Shown: positions 16,558 through 25,900, counted from the stretch's first letter. The stretch: DNA of 64,000 bases from Limnochorda pilosa (GCF_001544015.1 NZ_AP014924.1:2852001-2916000); one strand, 5' to 3'. Program-made: numbers and translations. The notes: generated by a model from the letters alone, not told the origin.

Positions 16558-17763
16558 GTGAAGGTGGAAAGCGAGGTCGGGCGGTTGCAGGCGGTTCTCC
16601 TCCACCGGCCCGGTCCAGAGCTGGAGAACCTGGTGCCCCGCGACCTGGAGCGGCTCCTCTTCGAGGAGATCCCGTGGCTACCCCAGGCCAGGCGGGAGCA
16701 TGCCGGCTTTGCCCGCCAGTTGGAAGCACTCGGCGTGCACGTCTACTACGTGGAAGACCTCCTGCGGGACCTGGCCCGAGACCCCGAGCTGCGGGAAGAG
16801 ATGGTGGAGAGCCAGCTCGAGGCCAGCCGGCTCCGCCGGGACCCCGCCCGCGCGGCAGTGCGCCGCTGCCTCCTGGAAGAGGTGCCCCCCGAGGAGCTCC
16901 CGGACCGCCTCATCGCCGGGATCACCAAGGAGGCCGTCCGTCGCTGGAAGCAGACGCCGTCCCTGAGCGACCTCACCGCCCCGCTCAACCCCTTCTACCT
17001 GGACCCACTCCCCAGCATGTACTTCACCCGCGACCATGGGGCGATGATCGGCCCGAACCTGCTGGTGAGCCAGATGACGCACCGGGCGCGCCGGCGGGAG
17101 ACGGCCTTCCTCCGGACGCTGCTCCGCCACCACCCGCTCTTCCAGGGGGTGAAAGCATGGTGGGAGGAACCCCTGCCCACCGGCATCGAAGGAGGCGACA
17201 TCCTGGCGGTCGCCCCCAGCGCCCTGGTGCTGGGGCTGAGCGAGCGAACCAGCGAGGCGGCCATCGAGGTGGTGGCCGAGAGGCTCTTCGCCGCGGGGGC
17301 GCTGCGGGAGATCCTGGTGCTCCAGATTCCGTCCCGCCGGGCCTTCATGCACCTGGACACCGTCTTCACCATGGTCGATCGCGAGCGCTTCCTGATCTAC
17401 CCGGGCATCGAGGAGCGCTTGCGCCTCTTCCGCCTGGCGTTCGACGACGGCCGCGTGCGGGCCGAGGAGACGACCGACCTGGCCCGGAGCCTGGCCCGGC
17501 TCGTGGGCGTGGACCGGGTGGAGCTGCTCCGCTCCGGCGGCGACGACCCCATCACCGCGGCCCGGGAGCAGTGGGCCGACAGCACCAACGTCCTGGCCGT
17601 GGCGCCGGGCCAGGTGATCGCCTACGACCGCAACGAGGCGACCAACCGCACGCTGCAGCGGGCAGGGATCGAGGTGCTGGAGATCGAAGGGTCCGAGCTG
17701 GTGCGGGGCCGCGGCGGCCCCCGGTGCATGAGCTTGCCCTTGGATCGGCTTCCGCTGGGCTGA
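16558..17763 (+). CDS. arcA: Arginine deiminase
   Basis: Converts arginine to citrulline and ammonia, first step of the ADI pathway. The 401-residue protein carries the family motifs in order: LNPFYLDPLPSMYFTRDHGAMIG, GIEGGDILAVAP, MHLDTVFTMVD, WADSTNVLAVAPGQVIAYDRN and the catalytic cysteine in GGPRCMSLPL near the C-terminus. The GTG start at 16558 follows AGAGGGGG. No arcB, arcC or antiporter gene is adjacent, so the rest of the pathway must be elsewhere if present. Confidence 0.92.
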   Translation: MKVESEVGRLQAVLLHRPGPELENLVPRDLERLLFEEIPWLPQARREHAGFARQLEALGVHVYYVEDLLRDLARDPELREEMVESQLEASRLRRDPARAAVRRCLLEEVPPEELPDRLIAGITKEAVRRWKQTPSLSDLTAPLNPFYLDPLPSMYFTRDHGAMIGPNLLVSQMTHRARRRETAFLRTLLRHHPLFQGVKAWWEEPLPTGIEGGDILAVAPSALVLGLSERTSEAAIEVVAERLFAAGALREILVLQIPSRRAFMHLDTVFTMVDRERFLIYPGIEERLRLFRLAFDDGRVRAEETTDLARSLARLVGVDRVELLRSGGDDPITAAREQWADSTNVLAVAPGQVIAYDRNEATNRTLQRAGIEVLEIEGSELVRGRGGPRCMSLPLDRLPLG

Positions 17764-17832
17764 TGGGCCGCCGCGGTGCCACGTGCCGGCCGCCGTTTCC
17801 GCCACAACCCTTTCCTGCTGGGAGGATCGCCC

Positions 17833-18195
17833 ATGCCCGAAACCCCGGCTTCCCAACCTCCCCGTCCCCAGGTGGGCGTGGACGTCTTCCAGGCGCTGGA
17901 CCTTCGCGTCGGGCGGGTCCAGCGGGCCGAAACCTTCCCCCAGGCCCGCAAGCCCGCCTACCGGCTCTGGATCGACTTCGGTCCCCTGGGCGTCCGCCGG
18001 TCGAGCGCCCAGATCACCAGCCTCTACCACCCTGAGGAGCTGGTAGGGCGGCTGGTGGTCGCGGTGGTCAACTTCCCGCCACGGCAGGTAGGCCCTTTCG
18101 TCTCGGAGGTGCTGGTCCTGGGCGCCGAGACGCGGCAGGGTATTGTGCTCCTCCAGCCCGACGCGCCCGTCGAGCCCGGTTCGCCCATTTCCTGA
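17833..18195 (+). CDS. csaA: tRNA-binding protein CsaA
   Basis: Small OB-fold protein of 120 residues related to the C-terminal tRNA-binding domain of MetRS and Trbp111. It shows FQALDLRVGRVQRAETFPQARKPAYRLWIDFG and the C-terminal VLVLGAETRQGIVLLQPD. CsaA was described as a secretion-related chaperone in Bacillus. A strong GGAGG site (17820-17825) fixes the ATG at 17833. It follows arcA by about 70 bp. Confidence 0.9.
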   Translation: MPETPASQPPRPQVGVDVFQALDLRVGRVQRAETFPQARKPAYRLWIDFGPLGVRRSSAQITSLYHPEELVGRLVVAVVNFPPRQVGPFVSEVLVLGAETRQGIVLLQPDAPVEPGSPIS

Positions 18196-18398
18196 CCTTC
18201 GGCCGCCTCAGCGCCCAGGCCGGCCCGAGGTGCTGAGGTCCGCCGTCTCTCCCCTTCCCCGTGCGCGTGCCTCCCATCGCCTGATAAGGTTGCGTTGAGC
18301 CGCCAGCAGGAATTGGCTCCCTTGCGGTGGAATTCCGTTTTTCAAGCTTCCTGTTCCCCGGTTCTACGACATTCACATCATGAGAGGAGGAGCGCTTC
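18196..18398 (+). promoter_or_regulatory. Leader of the liv operon
   Basis: A gene-free stretch of about 200 bp. A possible promoter, TTCAAG-18-TACGAC, lies near 18345-18375 and an imperfect GGAATT...AATTCC repeat lies at about 18308-18336. No riboswitch was recognised. Confidence 0.35.
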
Positions 18399-19544
18399 TT
18401 GCGTCGTTCCCCTGGCCTTTTCGTGCTGGCGGCCCTCGTCCTCGCGTGGATGGCGGGTCCCTCGTCCGCCCAGGCTCAGGAGATCGTGGTGGGTCTGAAC
18501 GCGGAGCTGACGGGCAGCATCCCGGTGGTGGGCCAGTCGAGCCGGAACGCGGCCCTCATGGCCGTGGACGAGGTCAACGCCCAGGGAGGTCTCCTGGTGG
18601 GTGGCGCCCGCCATCGCATCCGGCTCCTGGTGGAGGACAACCACGACGACCCGGCCGCGGCGGCGGCCGTGGCCCAGAAACTCATCTACCAGGACCAGGT
18701 GGTGGCCATGGTGGGGCCCAACGCGAGCCGCGACGCTATCCCCGCGGCCACCATCGCGGAGTCGGCCCGGACGCCCATGATCTCGCCCTGGTCCACGAAT
18801 CCTCAGACCACCGCCGGCAAGAGCTACGTCTTCCGGGCCTGCTTCACCGACGACTTCCAGGGGCAGGTGGTGGCCGGCTTCGTCTACAGGGATCTGGGGC
18901 TTCGCCGGGCGGCCGTCCTCTACGATGTCGCGAGCGACTACAACAAGGGCATCGCTGAGATCTTCAGGAGCTCGTTCACCAAGCTGGGCGGGCAGGTGGT
19001 GGCGTTTGAGACCTACACCACCGGTGACCGGGATTTCAGCTCCCAGATCACCCGCATCGTCTCGTTGAACCCTGACGTGCTCTTCCTGCCCAACTACTAC
19101 AGCGAGGTGCCGCTCCAGGTGCAGCAGGCCCGAAACCTGGGGTACGAAGGGCCCATCATCGGCAGCGACTCCTGGGGCAGCACCGAGATCGTCGCGCTGG
19201 GTGGCGCGGTGATGAACGACCAGTTCTTCACGACCCATTATGCCCCCGACATTGCCACCCCCGAGGCGCGAGCGTTTATCGAGGGCTACGAGGAGCGTTA
19301 CGGCTCCACACCCGACGACGTGGCCGCCCTTACCTACGACGCCTTCGGCATGCTCTTTCACGCCATCCAACAGGCAGGCTCCTGGGAGAGGGAAGCGATC
19401 CGCCAGGCCTTGGCCCAGATCAGCCAGTTCACGGGCGTGACGGGCACCATGAGCTTCCACGGCACGGGCGACCCTGAAAAGAGCGCCGTGGTGATCCGGA
19501 TTCAGGACGGCCAGTTCCGGTACTACGGCGCCGCGTCGCCCTAG
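18399..19544 (+). CDS. livJ: Branched-chain amino acid ABC transporter substrate-binding protein
   Basis: Periplasmic-binding-protein type I (LivJ/LivK family) of 381 residues. A signal peptide (LFVLAALVLAWMAGPSSAQA) precedes IVVGLNAELTGSIPVVGQSSRNAALMAVDEVNAQGG, the typical first lobe. The TTG start at 18399 lies just after GAGAGGAGG. It is the first gene of a five-gene liv operon. The exact ligand (branched-chain or other amino acid) is not evident. Confidence 0.9.
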   Translation: MRRSPGLFVLAALVLAWMAGPSSAQAQEIVVGLNAELTGSIPVVGQSSRNAALMAVDEVNAQGGLLVGGARHRIRLLVEDNHDDPAAAAAVAQKLIYQDQVVAMVGPNASRDAIPAATIAESARTPMISPWSTNPQTTAGKSYVFRACFTDDFQGQVVAGFVYRDLGLRRAAVLYDVASDYNKGIAEIFRSSFTKLGGQVVAFETYTTGDRDFSSQITRIVSLNPDVLFLPNYYSEVPLQVQQARNLGYEGPIIGSDSWGSTEIVALGGAVMNDQFFTTHYAPDIATPEARAFIEGYEERYGSTPDDVAALTYDAFGMLFHAIQQAGSWEREAIRQALAQISQFTGVTGTMSFHGTGDPEKSAVVIRIQDGQFRYYGAASP

Positions 19545-19557
19545 GCTGCGGATCGAG

Positions 19558-19592
19558 CCCCGCGGCCCGCAGCCGGCCTGCGGGTCGCGGGG
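19558..19592. other. Strong GC-rich hairpin between livJ and livH
   Basis: CCCCGCG-GCCCGCAG pairs with CTGCGGGT-CGCGGGG around a 5-base loop, without a T-run. Such elements after binding-protein genes protect the upstream mRNA and reduce downstream expression, giving excess binding protein. That function is inferred here. Confidence 0.6.
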
Positions 19593-19650
19593 CATCACGC
19601 CATCGGCCGTCCGGGCACCGCCCGAGCGACCCGAGGTGGGGAGGCGGGCT

Positions 19651-20529
19651 ATGCAGTTTCTCGCCCAGCAGATCGTCAACGCGCTTCAACTCGGCAGCAT
19701 CTACGCCCTCATCGCGCTGGGCTACACCTTGGTGTACGGTGTGCTCCGGCTGATCAACTTCGCCCACGGCGACATCTTCATGGTGGGTGCCTTCCTTGCC
19801 TTCTTCGCCGCCGTCCTGCTGGACCTCCCCTTCGTGCCCACGCTGCTCCTGAGCATGGCGGCCACCGCCCTGCTGGGAGTCCTCATCGAGCGTTTCGCCT
19901 ATCGCCCCCTGCGGAACGCCCCCCGGGTGTCGGCGGTGATCACGGCCTTGGGCGTCGGCCTCTTCCTGGAGCACTTCACCTTGGCCTCGGTGGGCGCCCA
20001 GCCCCGCCACCTCCCGCCGCTGATCGAGACGGTCGTCTACCGGTTGGGCCCCGTGCGGGTGACCACGGTGCACCTGGTCATCTTCATCGTGGCGGTGGTG
20101 CTGATGGTGGTGCTGGACCGCATCGTCAACCGCTCCCTGACAGGCATGGCCATGCGCGCCGTCTCGTGGGACAAGTCCGTGGTACCCCTCATGGGCGTCT
20201 CGGTCGACCGCATCATCGCGCTCACCTTCGCCATCGGCTCGGGGCTCGCGGCGGCCGGCGGGCTTCTGTACGCGACCGCCTACCCCGTGATCGAGCCGTA
20301 CATGGGGGTGCTCGTGGGCTGGAAGGCCTTCGTAGCCGCCGTGGTGGGGGGTATCGGGGTGATCCGGGGCGCCATGCTGGGCGCCTACCTGTTGGGGATG
20401 GTGGAGATCCTGGTGGCTGCCTACCTACCCTCCACCTACCGGGATTTCATCGCGTTCGGGCTGCTCTTGATCCTCCTGGTCTTCAGGCCCCAGGGGATCC
20501 TGGGGCGGCGCGAGGTCCAGAAGGTGTAG
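19651..20529 (+). CDS. livH: Branched-chain amino acid ABC transporter permease LivH
   Basis: The 292-residue inner-membrane permease has about eight transmembrane helices. It begins FLAQQIVNALQLGSIYALIALGYTLVYGVLRLINFAHGDIFMVGAF, diagnostic of LivH, and ends LILLVFRPQGILGRREVQKV. The ATG at 19651 follows GGGGAGG. It pairs with LivM to form the channel energised by LivG and LivF. Confidence 0.92.
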   Translation: MQFLAQQIVNALQLGSIYALIALGYTLVYGVLRLINFAHGDIFMVGAFLAFFAAVLLDLPFVPTLLLSMAATALLGVLIERFAYRPLRNAPRVSAVITALGVGLFLEHFTLASVGAQPRHLPPLIETVVYRLGPVRVTTVHLVIFIVAVVLMVVLDRIVNRSLTGMAMRAVSWDKSVVPLMGVSVDRIIALTFAIGSGLAAAGGLLYATAYPVIEPYMGVLVGWKAFVAAVVGGIGVIRGAMLGAYLLGMVEILVAAYLPSTYRDFIAFGLLLILLVFRPQGILGRREVQKV

Positions 20530-20635
20530 CCATAGGGAGGGACTCACCATCGCAGCACCATCCTCGACAGGCCTCGGTCGCCTTCGGAAGCAGGCGTTCA
20601 CGGCCACCGCTTCTTTCTTCGCCCTGCCCTACGGC

Positions 20636-21658
20636 ATGCCCGGGCTTCTGGCCGCTGCTTTCGCGCTTGCGTGGGCCATCGCTCATCATGGCTGGCTGAA
20701 CCCCTACCAGCAGCAGATCCTCATGTACGTGGGCATCAACGTCATCCTCACCGCCAGCCTCAACCTGGTGAACGGCTACATGGGCGAGTTCGCGGTGGGC
20801 CATGCCGCCTTCATGGCGGTGGGCGCGTACGTCTCCTCCCTGATGACGGTGCGGCTCTTCCCCTTTCAGGCTGCCCCGTACCTTTTCCCGCTCGCACTGG
20901 TCGCTGGCGGAGCCGCGGCGGGGGTGGTGGGTCTCCTGGTGGCCTTCCCTTCCTTCCGTACCCGGGGCGACTACCTGGCCATCGTCACCCTCGCCCTGAA
21001 CATGATCGTGAAGAGCGCCATCGAGAACGTCGAGGCGATCGGCGGCCCCCGCGGGTTCCTGGGCATGCAGCGGCTGACCAGCCTGCCGTGGGTCTTCGCT
21101 TCGACCGCCCTCGCCCTCTACGTGCTGCGCAACTTCATCCACGCCAACCTGGGCCGAGGCGTGCTGGCCATCCGGGAGGACGAGGTAGCCGCAGACCTGT
21201 TGGGCGTGGATACCCGCCGGGTGAAGCTCTACGCCTTCGTCCTCTCCTCCGCCCTGGCGGGGGTGGCGGGTGGCCTCTTCGCCCACGTGGTCCAGTTCAT
21301 CAACCCGCGAAGCTTCGACATCATCCGCTCCACCGAGATCCTCGTGATGGTCTACCTGGGGGGCATCGGATCCTTGGCCGGTTCCGTCATCGGGGCCACC
21401 TTCTACACCGTGGCGCTGGAATGGCTCCGCTTCCTGGGCCAGTGGCGGCTGGCCATCGCACCGCTCCTCCTGGTGCTGCTGATGATCCTCCGCCCCACCG
21501 GCATCATGGGGCTACGGGAGTTCGTGGGGCTGGTCCCCCGCGACGAGCGCGGTCTCCGGGGCCGCCTGGCCCGGCTGGGGTATGGGACGGTGGATTCCGG
21601 CGGCGGTGCTGCGCCATCCGCTCCCGAAGGGAGTGCGAGCCCCCATGGCCCTGCTTGA
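20636..21658 (+). CDS. livM: Branched-chain amino acid ABC transporter permease LivM
   Basis: Second permease, 340 residues from ATG 20636, with LNLVNGYMGEFAVGHAAFMAVGAYVSS and RGDYLAIVTLALNMIVKSAIENVEAIGGPRG motifs of LivM. The frame is open upstream to 20549. There an ATC codon lies eight bases after GGGAGG, while ATG 20636 has no ribosome site, so translation may begin up to 29 residues earlier at a non-standard codon. The 3' end overlaps livG by 14 bp. Confidence 0.9.
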   Translation: MPGLLAAAFALAWAIAHHGWLNPYQQQILMYVGINVILTASLNLVNGYMGEFAVGHAAFMAVGAYVSSLMTVRLFPFQAAPYLFPLALVAGGAAAGVVGLLVAFPSFRTRGDYLAIVTLALNMIVKSAIENVEAIGGPRGFLGMQRLTSLPWVFASTALALYVLRNFIHANLGRGVLAIREDEVAADLLGVDTRRVKLYAFVLSSALAGVAGGLFAHVVQFINPRSFDIIRSTEILVMVYLGGIGSLAGSVIGATFYTVALEWLRFLGQWRLAIAPLLLVLLMILRPTGIMGLREFVGLVPRDERGLRGRLARLGYGTVDSGGGAAPSAPEGSASPHGPA

Positions 21659-22418
21659 ACTGGAGCACGTCAGCCACCGCTTCGGCGGTCTGCAGGCCCT
21701 TTCGAACGTCTCTCTCGGGGTGGAGGAGGGCGAGGTGACAGCCCTCATCGGTCCCAACGGGGCTGGCAAGACCACGGTCTTCAACCTCGTGACAGGAGTC
21801 TACCGGCCTGCGGAGGGCTCCATCCGTCTGGCTGGCCAGGAGTTGGTGGGCCTTTCCCCGGCCCGCATCGTGGAGCGGGGCGTCGCGCGCACCTTCCAGT
21901 CGATCCGGCTCTTCAAGGACCTGACGGTTCTCGACAACGTGCGCGTCGCCCACTTCGCCCGGGTGCGCTACGGCATCGGCGCCTGGCTGGGCCGGAGCGC
22001 CGCCTTCCGGGACGAGGAGGATGCGATCCTTGCCACCTCCTTCGACTTGCTGGCCCGCTTCGGTCTGGAGCGTCACGCGTTCGAGCGGGCTGGCAGCCTC
22101 CCCTACGGGGACCAGCGCCGGCTGGAGATCGCCCGGGCCATGGCCACCCAGCCCCGCCTGCTGCTTCTGGACGAACCGGCCGCGGGCATGAACCCCGCCG
22201 AGGTGGAGCGGCTGATGCAGCTCATCCTGTGGGTGCGGGACAGCTTCGGGGTGACGATCTTCCTCATCGAGCACCAGATGCGGGTGGTGATGGGCATCTG
22301 CCGGGTGATCCACGTCCTGGACTTCGGCCGGCTCATCGCTCGGGGCAGCCCCGACGAGGTTCGCTCGCACCCGCGGGTCCTGGAGGCCTATCTGGGGAAG
22401 GGGGCACGGGAGGCGTGA
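21645..22418 (+). CDS. livG: Branched-chain amino acid ABC transporter ATP-binding protein LivG
   Basis: The 257-residue ATPase has Walker A GPNGAGKTT, family insert VARTFQSIRLFKDLTVLDNVRVA, signature LPYGDQRRLEIARAMA (LSYGxQR-like, normal for LivG), Walker B RLLLLDEPAAGMNP and H-loop IEHQM. The ATG at 21645 overlaps the livM end; livF in turn overlaps its stop by 4 bp. Confidence 0.92.
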   Translation: MALLELEHVSHRFGGLQALSNVSLGVEEGEVTALIGPNGAGKTTVFNLVTGVYRPAEGSIRLAGQELVGLSPARIVERGVARTFQSIRLFKDLTVLDNVRVAHFARVRYGIGAWLGRSAAFRDEEDAILATSFDLLARFGLERHAFERAGSLPYGDQRRLEIARAMATQPRLLLLDEPAAGMNPAEVERLMQLILWVRDSFGVTIFLIEHQMRVVMGICRVIHVLDFGRLIARGSPDEVRSHPRVLEAYLGKGAREA

Positions 22419-23125
22419 GCCTGCTGGAGGTGCGGGGCCTACGGGTGCGGTACGGCGCCATCGAGGCCCTGCACGGCATCGACCTCTCCGTGGGGGAGGG
22501 CGAGATCGTCACACTCATCGGCGCCAACGGGGCGGGAAAGACCACCACGCTGCGGGCCATCTCCCGGCTGGTCGCCCCCAGATCCGGCGAGGTGCGCTTT
22601 GCCGGCGCGGATCTGGCCCGCCTCCCCGCCCATCGCCTGGTGCAGCTGGGGATCTGCCACGTCCCCGAGGGCCGCGGGATCTTCGCCAACCTGACGGTGC
22701 TGGAAAACCTGCTCCTCGCCACCTACGGCCGCCGGGACCGGCCCAAGGTGTCCCAGGACCTGGAGCGGGTCTTTGGCCTCTTCCCCCGCCTGGACGAGCG
22801 GAAAGCCCAACTCGCCGGTACCCTCTCGGGGGGCGAGCAGCAGATGCTGGCCGTGGGCCGCGCCCTCATGACCCGGGGCAGGCTGATGCTCCTGGACGAG
22901 CCCTCCATGGGCCTGGCCCCGGTTCTGGTGGAGGAGATCTTCGAGACCTTGGCCGCCATCAACCGGGACGGAACCACCCTGCTCCTGGTCGAGCAGAACG
23001 CCCACCAGGCGCTGCGGCTGGCCCATCGGGGCTACGTGCTCGAGACCGGCACCATCCAGGCCGCGGCGGACGCGGCCACCCTCGCCCGCGACCCGGAGGT
23101 GCGCCGGGCCTATCTGGGCGGGTAG
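22415..23125 (+). CDS. livF: Branched-chain amino acid ABC transporter ATP-binding protein LivF
   Basis: The 236-residue ATPase has Walker A GANGAGKTTT, CHVPEGRGIFANLTVLENL (the LivF-specific VPEGR block), signature LSGGEQQMLAVGRALM, Walker B LMLLDEPSMGLAP and VEQNAHQAL. The GTG start (22415) overlaps the livG stop as GTGA. Last gene of the liv operon. Confidence 0.92.
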   Translation: MSLLEVRGLRVRYGAIEALHGIDLSVGEGEIVTLIGANGAGKTTTLRAISRLVAPRSGEVRFAGADLARLPAHRLVQLGICHVPEGRGIFANLTVLENLLLATYGRRDRPKVSQDLERVFGLFPRLDERKAQLAGTLSGGEQQMLAVGRALMTRGRLMLLDEPSMGLAPVLVEEIFETLAAINRDGTTLLLVEQNAHQALRLAHRGYVLETGTIQAAADAATLARDPEVRRAYLGG

Positions 23126-23169
23126 CGGCGCCCTCTCACCCAGGGTCCGCGTCTACGGAGCGACCCACC

Positions 23170-24111
23170 CTACGAGCCAGCGGGTGGTGCCGTCTCATCC
23201 GTACCGCCTCCGGTACCGCCGCTCCTCCCACCCTGCTCCGGAGCCGAAGGGAAGGTGTCCGCCCGGGGCGGGGCGGTCTTGGAGGGCGCCAGGACGAACT
23301 CCACCTGGATGCGCACCTCCACGGTCAACGATCCCGGTAGGACCACCGCGGCCGAACCGGCTGCGGCCTCGAAGGCCGCGCCCCTCCCCAGCGGAACGAG
23401 ACCGCCGGAGATCTCGTGGACCTGGGCGACGCTCTTCACCTCCTGCCCCAGGGCCTTCGCGATCCGCTCGGCCCGACGGAGTGCCTGCGCCGCGGCCTCG
23501 TCGAGAAGCTCCTCCTGGAGAGAGCGCGCGTCGCTGCGGGCGTACTGCAGGTTCTCGATGCGGTTGGCCCCGGCGGCCACCGCGGCGTCGATGAGGTTGC
23601 CCAGACGCCGGAGGTCCTTGGTCTCCACCCGCACGCTCCCTTCAGCCGCGTAGCCCACCAGCTTGGGCTCGCCCTCGTCGTGCTGGTAGACGGGCCGCAG
23701 GGTGAGCCCCGTGGTGCGCATGGACTCTTCAGGAACGTCGTTGGCCTTGAGGGCCACCACGATGTTGGAGAGGACGAACTGGGCGCTGTCGAAGGCCGCC
23801 TGGGCGCTGGTGGCCTCCTGCCGCACGCCGAAGTCGATGGTGGCCTGATCGGGCGCCACGCTGCGGCGGGCCACTCCCTCCACGCTGAGCTTGCCGTAGG
23901 GAATGGGCTCGGGGGCCGGTTCCTGGGCCCAGGCGCTCGCGCCGGCCAGCGTCCAGGACAGGAGGAGGGCCGCGGTGAGGCCGACCAGGCGGGCGGTCAG
24001 CGGAGCACCGGCGCGCCCCCGGAACCGCGCGTCCCCTTGACCGGCTTCTTCGCTCCGGATCCCGAGGGACACGGGGCGGCGGGCGCGCGCCTTCAGGTGG
24101 AGCAGGGTCAT
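23170..24111 (-). CDS. SIMPL (DUF541) domain secreted protein
   Basis: Exported protein of 313 residues with an N-terminal signal/anchor (LTARLVGLTAALLLSWTLAGASAWA) and a SIMPL/DUF541 domain: LSVEGVARRSVAPDQATIDFGVRQEATSAQAAFDSA, with the late RAERIAKALGQEVKSVAQVHE motif. Members include BP26/OMP28 and form periplasmic or surface oligomers of unclear function. The Gly/Pro-rich tail is low complexity. The ATG at 24111 has AAAGGGG upstream. Divergent from htpX. Confidence 0.82.
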   Translation of the reverse strand: MTLLHLKARARRPVSLGIRSEEAGQGDARFRGRAGAPLTARLVGLTAALLLSWTLAGASAWAQEPAPEPIPYGKLSVEGVARRSVAPDQATIDFGVRQEATSAQAAFDSAQFVLSNIVVALKANDVPEESMRTTGLTLRPVYQHDEGEPKLVGYAAEGSVRVETKDLRRLGNLIDAAVAAGANRIENLQYARSDARSLQEELLDEAAAQALRRAERIAKALGQEVKSVAQVHEISGGLVPLGRGAAFEAAAGSAAVVLPGSLTVEVRIQVEFVLAPSKTAPPRADTFPSAPEQGGRSGGTGGGTDETAPPAGS

Positions 24112-24277
24112 GGGCAAGACACCCCTTTGGTGGACAGATCCTTCCTCGCCCCACTGCATTCTTCCAGACCGGGCCCGTCCCTGCCGGAAGCCGCAGCCAG
24201 TGCCCCGGGCCTGGGCAGGACGGGCTCGGTGCGATCTGCGTCCGGGCCCGTCACAGGGGCCTTGAGGCCGGCAGGCG

Positions 24278-24306
24278 TTGTGCGGAACCGGGGCCTGACG
24301 TAGAAT
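24278..24306 (+). promoter_or_regulatory. Sigma-A promoter for htpX
   Basis: TTGTGC (24278-24283), a 17-bp spacer and TAGAAT (24301-24306), about 115 bp upstream of htpX in the divergent spacer with the SIMPL gene. The rest of this 310-bp spacer shows no further gene. Confidence 0.65.
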
Positions 24307-24422
24307 GCATGGTAGGACGACCCGGACGGCACGCGCATGCCGGTGCGGGGAGTCTCGGCCAACCGGCCCATTCGGGGCCGGCGGGCCCTGAAGGCCTGCA
24401 GAGCCATCAAGGAGGCACGAGC

Positions 24423-25331
24423 ATGGCGACACGCACCCGAACCCTACCGGCCGATCCGGGTCTGACCGCCAGGATGTTCCTGACCATGTTCCTCTTGGCT
24501 GGTCTGTACCTGTTGTTCACCGTGGTTCTGCTTCAGGCGGGCGCAGGTATCCAGACCATGGCGATCGTCCTAGGCCTGATGCTGGCGGCTCAGTACTTCT
24601 TCTCGGACAAGCTGGCGCTTCTTTCCATGGGCGCCCGAGAGGTCTCGCCCCAGCAGGCGCCCGAGCTCCACGACATGGTGGGGCGGTTGGCGGCCATCGC
24701 CGACCTGCCCAAGCCCAAGGTGGCCCTTTCGCCCCTCCGCATCCCCAACGCCTTCGCCACGGGGCGGAATCCCCAGAACGCCACGGTGGCCGTCACACGC
24801 GGCCTGCTGGACCAGCTCGAGCCCCACGAGGTGGAGGCGGTCCTCGCCCACGAGATCACCCACGTCAAGAACCGGGACGTAGCCGTCATCACCTTTGCGA
24901 GCTTCTTCGCCACCCTGGCGGCCTACCTCACCCAGCACCTCTTCTACGCGGGGCTCTTCGGCGGCTTCGGGGGCGGCCGCAACGACCGGAACGGCGGAAG
25001 CTGGGCCATCGTCTACCTGGTCTCGATCCTGGTCTACGTCCTCAGCTTCTTCCTGATCCGGGCCCTCTCCCGCTACCGGGAGTTCTCCGCCGACCGGGGC
25101 GCCGCGATCCTCACGGGCGCGCCTTCCCACCTGGCCTCGGCCCTGGTGAAGATCAGCGGCCGCCTGAAGGTCGTGCCCCAGCGCGACCTGCGGGAGGCCG
25201 AAGGCATGAACGCCTTCTTCATCATGCCGGCCGTGGGCGGGGAGGGGCTGGCGGAGCTCTTCTCCACCCACCCCTCGCTTGAGCGTAGGCTGGCCCAGCT
25301 CAAGCGGATCGAAGAGGAGATGCGGCGCTGA
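24423..25331 (+). CDS. htpX: Membrane metalloprotease HtpX (M48B)
   Basis: Zinc endopeptidase of the inner membrane involved in quality control of membrane proteins, 302 residues. There are N-terminal helices, then PKPKVALSPLRIPNAFATGRNPQNATVAVTRGLL, the HEITH zinc motif (VLAHEITHVKNRDVAV), two further helices, and REFSADRGAA with the third zinc ligand. The ATG at 24423 follows AAGGAGG. It overlaps pspAB by one base, linking it to the Psp stress genes downstream. Confidence 0.92.
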   Translation: MATRTRTLPADPGLTARMFLTMFLLAGLYLLFTVVLLQAGAGIQTMAIVLGLMLAAQYFFSDKLALLSMGAREVSPQQAPELHDMVGRLAAIADLPKPKVALSPLRIPNAFATGRNPQNATVAVTRGLLDQLEPHEVEAVLAHEITHVKNRDVAVITFASFFATLAAYLTQHLFYAGLFGGFGGGRNDRNGGSWAIVYLVSILVYVLSFFLIRALSRYREFSADRGAAILTGAPSHLASALVKISGRLKVVPQRDLREAEGMNAFFIMPAVGGEGLAELFSTHPSLERRLAQLKRIEEEMRR

Positions 25332-25900
25332 TGCGCTGGTTCGACGCCCTCCTGGGACGGACCCGTCTTCCCAAGGCACGGCCCGAGGGGCTCTTCGCCC
25401 TCACCACGGCCCAGCTCACCCTGCAGGGCGAGCTGGGCTGGCATCCCGACGGGAAGGCGGCCGTCTGCTTGAAGCCCGTCACGACCGGCGACTTCCGGCA
25501 GGTGGACCAGGAGCTCGAGGAGCTGGTGCGGGCCGCTGCGGGCGAGACCCACTCCGACGTGCGGGTGGAGACCGATTCCTACCGCTACCGCTGGATCGTC
25601 CTGACGGACCCCCAGCTCGACGACCTGGTGGCCCTCCTTCACATGGCGGCCGGGGAGCTGGAGAGCCACGGCTACGGCCCCCAGCTCCTGGCCGCCGTCT
25701 TCCGGTTCACGGCCGACGGCCGCCCCGCCTACCTCATCTACAACTACAAGCGCGGCAGCTTCTACCCCTTCCTCCCTACCGGCTCGGGCAAGGAGCGCCA
25801 GAGCGACCTGGAGTTCCAGTTCCAGGCTGCCCTGGAGAAGGAGATGCCCATCGAGCCCGACGTCACCCGCTGGTACCCCATGTGGGGGATGCCGCTGTAG
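25331..25900 (+). CDS. pspAB: PspA-associated protein PspAB
   Basis: Cytosolic protein of 189 residues matching PspAB. It begins MRWFDALLGRTRLPKARPEGLFALTTAQLTL and ends IEPDVTRWYPMWGMPL. It lies next to htpX, as is usual, and two kilobases from pspA and pspAA. The molecular role is not established. Its start overlaps the htpX stop (TGATG). Confidence 0.85.
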   Translation: MRWFDALLGRTRLPKARPEGLFALTTAQLTLQGELGWHPDGKAAVCLKPVTTGDFRQVDQELEELVRAAAGETHSDVRVETDSYRYRWIVLTDPQLDDLVALLHMAAGELESHGYGPQLLAAVFRFTADGRPAYLIYNYKRGSFYPFLPTGSGKERQSDLEFQFQAALEKEMPIEPDVTRWYPMWGMPL

